This document shows, one piece after another, positions 6,899 to 8,428 of a DNA stretch of 8,428 bases. The notes below the pieces were generated by a model. It saw only the letters and a program-made list of their open reading frames with translations, did not search any database and had not been told where the DNA came from. The first letter of the stretch is position 1. Each line of letters starts with the position of its first letter. The stretch comes from CAZIWX01 sp964543125. Lineage in GTDB: Bacteria > Fidelibacterota > UBA8477. Made by a program: the position numbers and the translations under genes. Location of the stretch: the NCBI GenBank assembly GCA_964543125.1, contig CAZIWX010000105.1:1-8428 (forward strand). The letters are read 5' to 3'.

Positions 6899-8180
6899 TC
6901 TATCGATTAATATGTGCGGAATCAAAAGCCCCAATCCTTTCTGGCTAGCCTCCGGTCCACCCACCAATTGCGGTGAGCAGATTATGCGCGCCTTTGATGC
7001 CGGTTGGGGCGGGGCCGTCTGGAAAACCCTGGGTATCCCGATTGTCAATGTCTCTTCCCGCCTGGGAGCCGTTGATTATAAAGGCTACCGCATGTCCGGG
7101 TTGAATAATATCGAACTGATCACCGATCGTCCTTTGGATACTAATTTCAAGGAAATATACGAAGTAAAAAAACGCTACCCGGATCACGCCGTGGTGGTTT
7201 CACTCATGCTGGAATCCAGGGCTGAATGGGAGGAAATGATCCAGCGGGCGGAGGATGCCGGCGCCGATGGCCTGGAATTGAATTTTGGCTGTCCCCACGG
7301 CATGTGCGAGCGGGGAATGGGAAGTTCCGTGGGACAGGAACCGGCAATCCTGGAAAAAATCACACGCTGGGCCGCTGACTGTGCTAACACGCCTGTGCTG
7401 GTCAAATTAACCCCCAATATCACCGATATCCTTGATCCGGGAATTGCCGCCGTTAAAGGTGACGCCAGTGGTCTGTCGCTGATCAATACGATCAAATCGA
7501 TCATTGGTGTCGATCTCGAGACCCTGGTGCCCTATCCGTCCGTAAGAGATAAAAGCACCAATGGCGGTTACTGCGGACCGGCGGTAAAGCCCATCGCACT
7601 GCACATGGTGGCGGCTCTGGCCCGGGATCCACGGATTCAGATTCCCATCTCGGGGATTGGAGGCATTGGCAACTGGCGGGATGCCGCGGAATTTATTGCC
7701 CTGGGTGCAACCAGCGTACAAGTCTGCACGGCGGTAATGCATTACGGGTATCGAATCGTTGAAGATATGCTGGACGGACTATCCAACTACCTCGACGAAA
7801 TGAAGATGGCGTCGGTATCCGAATTGACCGGCCGGGCGATTCCGCATTTTACCGAATGGGGTGAGCTGGATCTTAATTACAGGGTTATCCCCAGCATTGA
7901 TGCCAAAAAATGTATCGGCTGCCGACTCTGTTATATTGCCTGTTTAGATGGCGCTCATCAATGTATTCATGTCCGCCAAAGTCCGTGCTCCGCGTATCAC
8001 GGTGAGCCGGATCATGGAAAATCCGCCCGGGCTGAAATCAAACCTGCGGTACACCATGCAGCGGATGGAAAAGTGCCGGATTGGGTTCCATTTGTCGATG
8101 AATCTGAATGTGTCGGTTGCAATTTGTGTCATCTGGTCTGCCCGGTGCCGGGCTGTATCACGATGGTGGAGCAGGAGTAA
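6891..8180 (+). CDS. preA: NAD(P)H-dependent dihydropyrimidine dehydrogenase, FMN catalytic subunit PreA (PydA)
   Basis: A 429-residue catalytic subunit that reduces uracil/thymine to the 5,6-dihydro form with PreT. A dihydroorotate-dehydrogenase-like TIM barrel (about 1-315) carries PNPFWLASGPPTN, K45 in VWKTLG, NFGCPHGMCERGMG (C134-G144), K172 in VKLTPN, the uracil/FMN region NTIKSI, GGYCGPAVKPIALHMV, and the phosphate loop ISGIGGIGNW. The C-terminal ferredoxin domain has two [4Fe-4S] motifs, C341/C344/C347/C351 and C407/C410/C413/C417. Oddities: the active-site loop reads GSSVGQ (S145-Q149), with Val147 where mammalian DPD has catalytic Cys671, and the two Fe-S motifs are 55 residues apart (see findings). 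The start overlaps preT by 8 nt. The stop is followed after one base by a repeat element. Dihydroorotate dehydrogenase is unlikely, given the PreT partner and the 2x[4Fe-4S] tail. Confidence 0.94.
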   Translation: MADLSINMCGIKSPNPFWLASGPPTNCGEQIMRAFDAGWGGAVWKTLGIPIVNVSSRLGAVDYKGYRMSGLNNIELITDRPLDTNFKEIYEVKKRYPDHAVVVSLMLESRAEWEEMIQRAEDAGADGLELNFGCPHGMCERGMGSSVGQEPAILEKITRWAADCANTPVLVKLTPNITDILDPGIAAVKGDASGLSLINTIKSIIGVDLETLVPYPSVRDKSTNGGYCGPAVKPIALHMVAALARDPRIQIPISGIGGIGNWRDAAEFIALGATSVQVCTAVMHYGYRIVEDMLDGLSNYLDEMKMASVSELTGRAIPHFTEWGELDLNYRVIPSIDAKKCIGCRLCYIACLDGAHQCIHVRQSPCSAYHGEPDHGKSARAEIKPAVHHAADGKVPDWVPFVDESECVGCNLCHLVCPVPGCITMVEQE

Positions 8181-8181
8181 G

Positions 8182-8222
8182 ACCGAGCACGAGTACGAGC
8201 ACGAGCACGAATCCATCTTCAT
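8182..8222. repeat. GAGCAC/GAGTAC hexamer repeat, copy 1 (41 bp)
   Basis: It starts ACCGAGCACGAGTACGAG, has an extra CACGAG unit, and ends CACGAATCCATCTTCAT. It is a short hexamer array with a unique tail. The same head and tail recur at 8394-8428 with one hexamer fewer, so this is a dispersed or tandem non-coding repeat. It begins one base after the preA stop codon. Confidence 0.8.
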
Positions 8223-8237
8223 CCGCCAGCAGGCGGA
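8222..8237. repeat. Small palindrome TCCGCC-AGCA-GGCGGA
   Basis: A perfect 6-bp stem with a 4-nt loop directly after the hexamer repeat. It is GC-rich, but no T-run follows (the next bases are CGGGGACG), so it is not a classical terminator. It looks like part of the composite repeat block rather than a lone regulatory site. Confidence 0.6.
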
Positions 8238-8308
8238 CGGGGACGAAACAAGTTCTGTCAATGACATAAATTCAAGCAATGCAACTCATGTTTGACTTAC
8301 CTGAAGCA

Positions 8309-8350
8309 CCCCGGAGCAGCTTTTCCGTTGCCCTGGGCTTTAGCCCGGGG
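8309..8350. repeat. REP-like palindromic element with GGGC-TTTA-GCCC hairpin
   Basis: CCCTGGGC (8331-8338) pairs with GCCCGGGG (8343-8350) around a TTTA loop, 8 bp with one G-U. An upstream CCCCGG (8309-8314) could pair instead with CCGGGG (8345-8350), so two folds compete. The element is followed by AATAAAAAG, not by T residues, on the + strand. The form fits the small extragenic palindromes scattered in many bacterial genomes. Confidence 0.65.
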
Positions 8351-8360
8351 AATAAAAAGC

Positions 8361-8390
8361 CCCACGACAGGGTGGGACTTTAGTCCCTTA
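8361..8390 (+). repeat. Second hairpin GGGAC-TTTA-GTCCC with competing stem; weak terminator possible
   Basis: GGGAC (8374-8378) and GTCCC (8383-8387) enclose the same TTTA loop as the neighbouring element and are followed by TTATTT. CCCAC (8361-8365) can pair instead with GTGGG (8372-8376), which uses the same G residues. The 5-bp stem and broken T-run make only a weak intrinsic terminator. It is nevertheless the best terminator candidate after preA. Confidence 0.45.
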
Positions 8391-8393
8391 TTT

Positions 8394-8428
8394 ACCGAGC
8401 ACGAGTACGAGAATGAATCCATCTTCAT
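8394..8428. repeat. GAGCAC/GAGTAC hexamer repeat, copy 2 (35 bp, runs to window end)
   Basis: The first 18 bases are identical to the head of copy 1, and the last 13 bases (GAATCCATCTTCAT without its first G) match its tail. It lacks one CACGAG unit and has AATGAA where copy 1 has CACGAA. Its start is 212 bp after the start of copy 1. The window ends just where copy 1 continues into the TCCGCC palindrome, so it cannot be seen whether the whole block repeats. Confidence 0.75.

Larger units (their letters stand above)
8181..8428. other. Gene-free, repeat-rich region downstream of preA
   Basis: These 248 nt hold two hexamer repeats, three small palindromes and a non-repetitive stretch (about 8238-8308) in which I see nothing recognisable. 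No tRNA, credible coding sequence or transposase fragment is visible. It marks the 3' boundary of the pyrimidine cluster. Confidence 0.7.

Noticed and set aside
6275..7048. Long reading frame on the - strand (257 codons) opposite the preT/preA junction
   Set aside because: It spans two well-supported genes on the other strand and shows no domain or credible start signal.
7948..8295. Overlapping + strand frame of 115 codons that translates the hexamer repeat as an EHEYEHEHES-like peptide
   Set aside because: Most of it overlaps the Fe-S tail of PreA in another frame. The Glu/His/Tyr run is just the repeat translated, and there is no independent start signal.
8331..8350. Intrinsic terminator at the GC-rich hairpin
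   Set aside because: The stem is followed by AATAAAAAG on the + strand and by CAACGG on the - strand, so no T-run follows in either direction.
8182..8428. CRISPR array
   Set aside because: There are only two repeat copies of unequal length and a 171-bp interval containing palindromes. The hexamer repeat structure is unlike CRISPR direct repeats and no cas gene is near.

Overview
The window holds one co-directional (+ strand) gene cluster for reductive pyrimidine degradation. The cluster appears complete, apart from the first gene, which is cut by the left edge. Organism: bacterial, with moderate GC, short intergenic gaps and clear Shine-Dalgarno sites. The proteins look like the bacterial PydA/PreTA-HydA-ureidopropionase type. 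The non-coding 3' end has GAGCAC-type hexamer repeats and small GGGCTTTAGCCC-like palindromes. I loosely associate these with genomes of uncultivated bacteria, possibly the FCB/candidate-phylum range. The sequence does not settle the phylum.

Layout. 1-396: C-terminal 131 residues of a methylmalonate/malonate-semialdehyde dehydrogenase-like aldehyde dehydrogenase. 433-1833: NCS2/NAT nucleobase permease. 1865-3250: dihydropyrimidinase. 3263-4132: beta-ureidopropionase. 4145-5437: class III PLP aminotransferase of the beta-alanine/AGXT2 type. 5438-5563: 126-nt gap with a 12-bp inverted repeat. 5564-6898 and 6891-8180: PreT and PreA, the two subunits of NAD(P)-dependent dihydropyrimidine dehydrogenase, overlapping by 8 nt. 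8181-8428: no gene, but dense repeats and hairpins.

How the genes work together (inferred from family knowledge). The permease imports uracil or thymine. PreT/PreA reduces the base to the 5,6-dihydro form. Dihydropyrimidinase opens the ring to N-carbamoyl-beta-alanine (or the beta-aminoisobutyrate derivative). Beta-ureidopropionase releases NH3, CO2 and beta-alanine. The aminotransferase makes malonate semialdehyde (or methylmalonate semialdehyde). The aldehyde dehydrogenase converts this to acetyl-CoA (or propionyl-CoA). The set therefore covers import to central metabolism, yielding nitrogen and carbon. No transcriptional regulator lies inside the window, and the promoter of the main transcript must be upstream of position 1.

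I see no undescribed defence or mobile system. The points worth a second look are sequence details in otherwise familiar enzymes (PreA active-site loop and inter-cluster insertion, four-cysteine motif in the aminotransferase, animal-like NAT permease), the inverted repeat before preT, and the repeat block abutting the preA stop codon.
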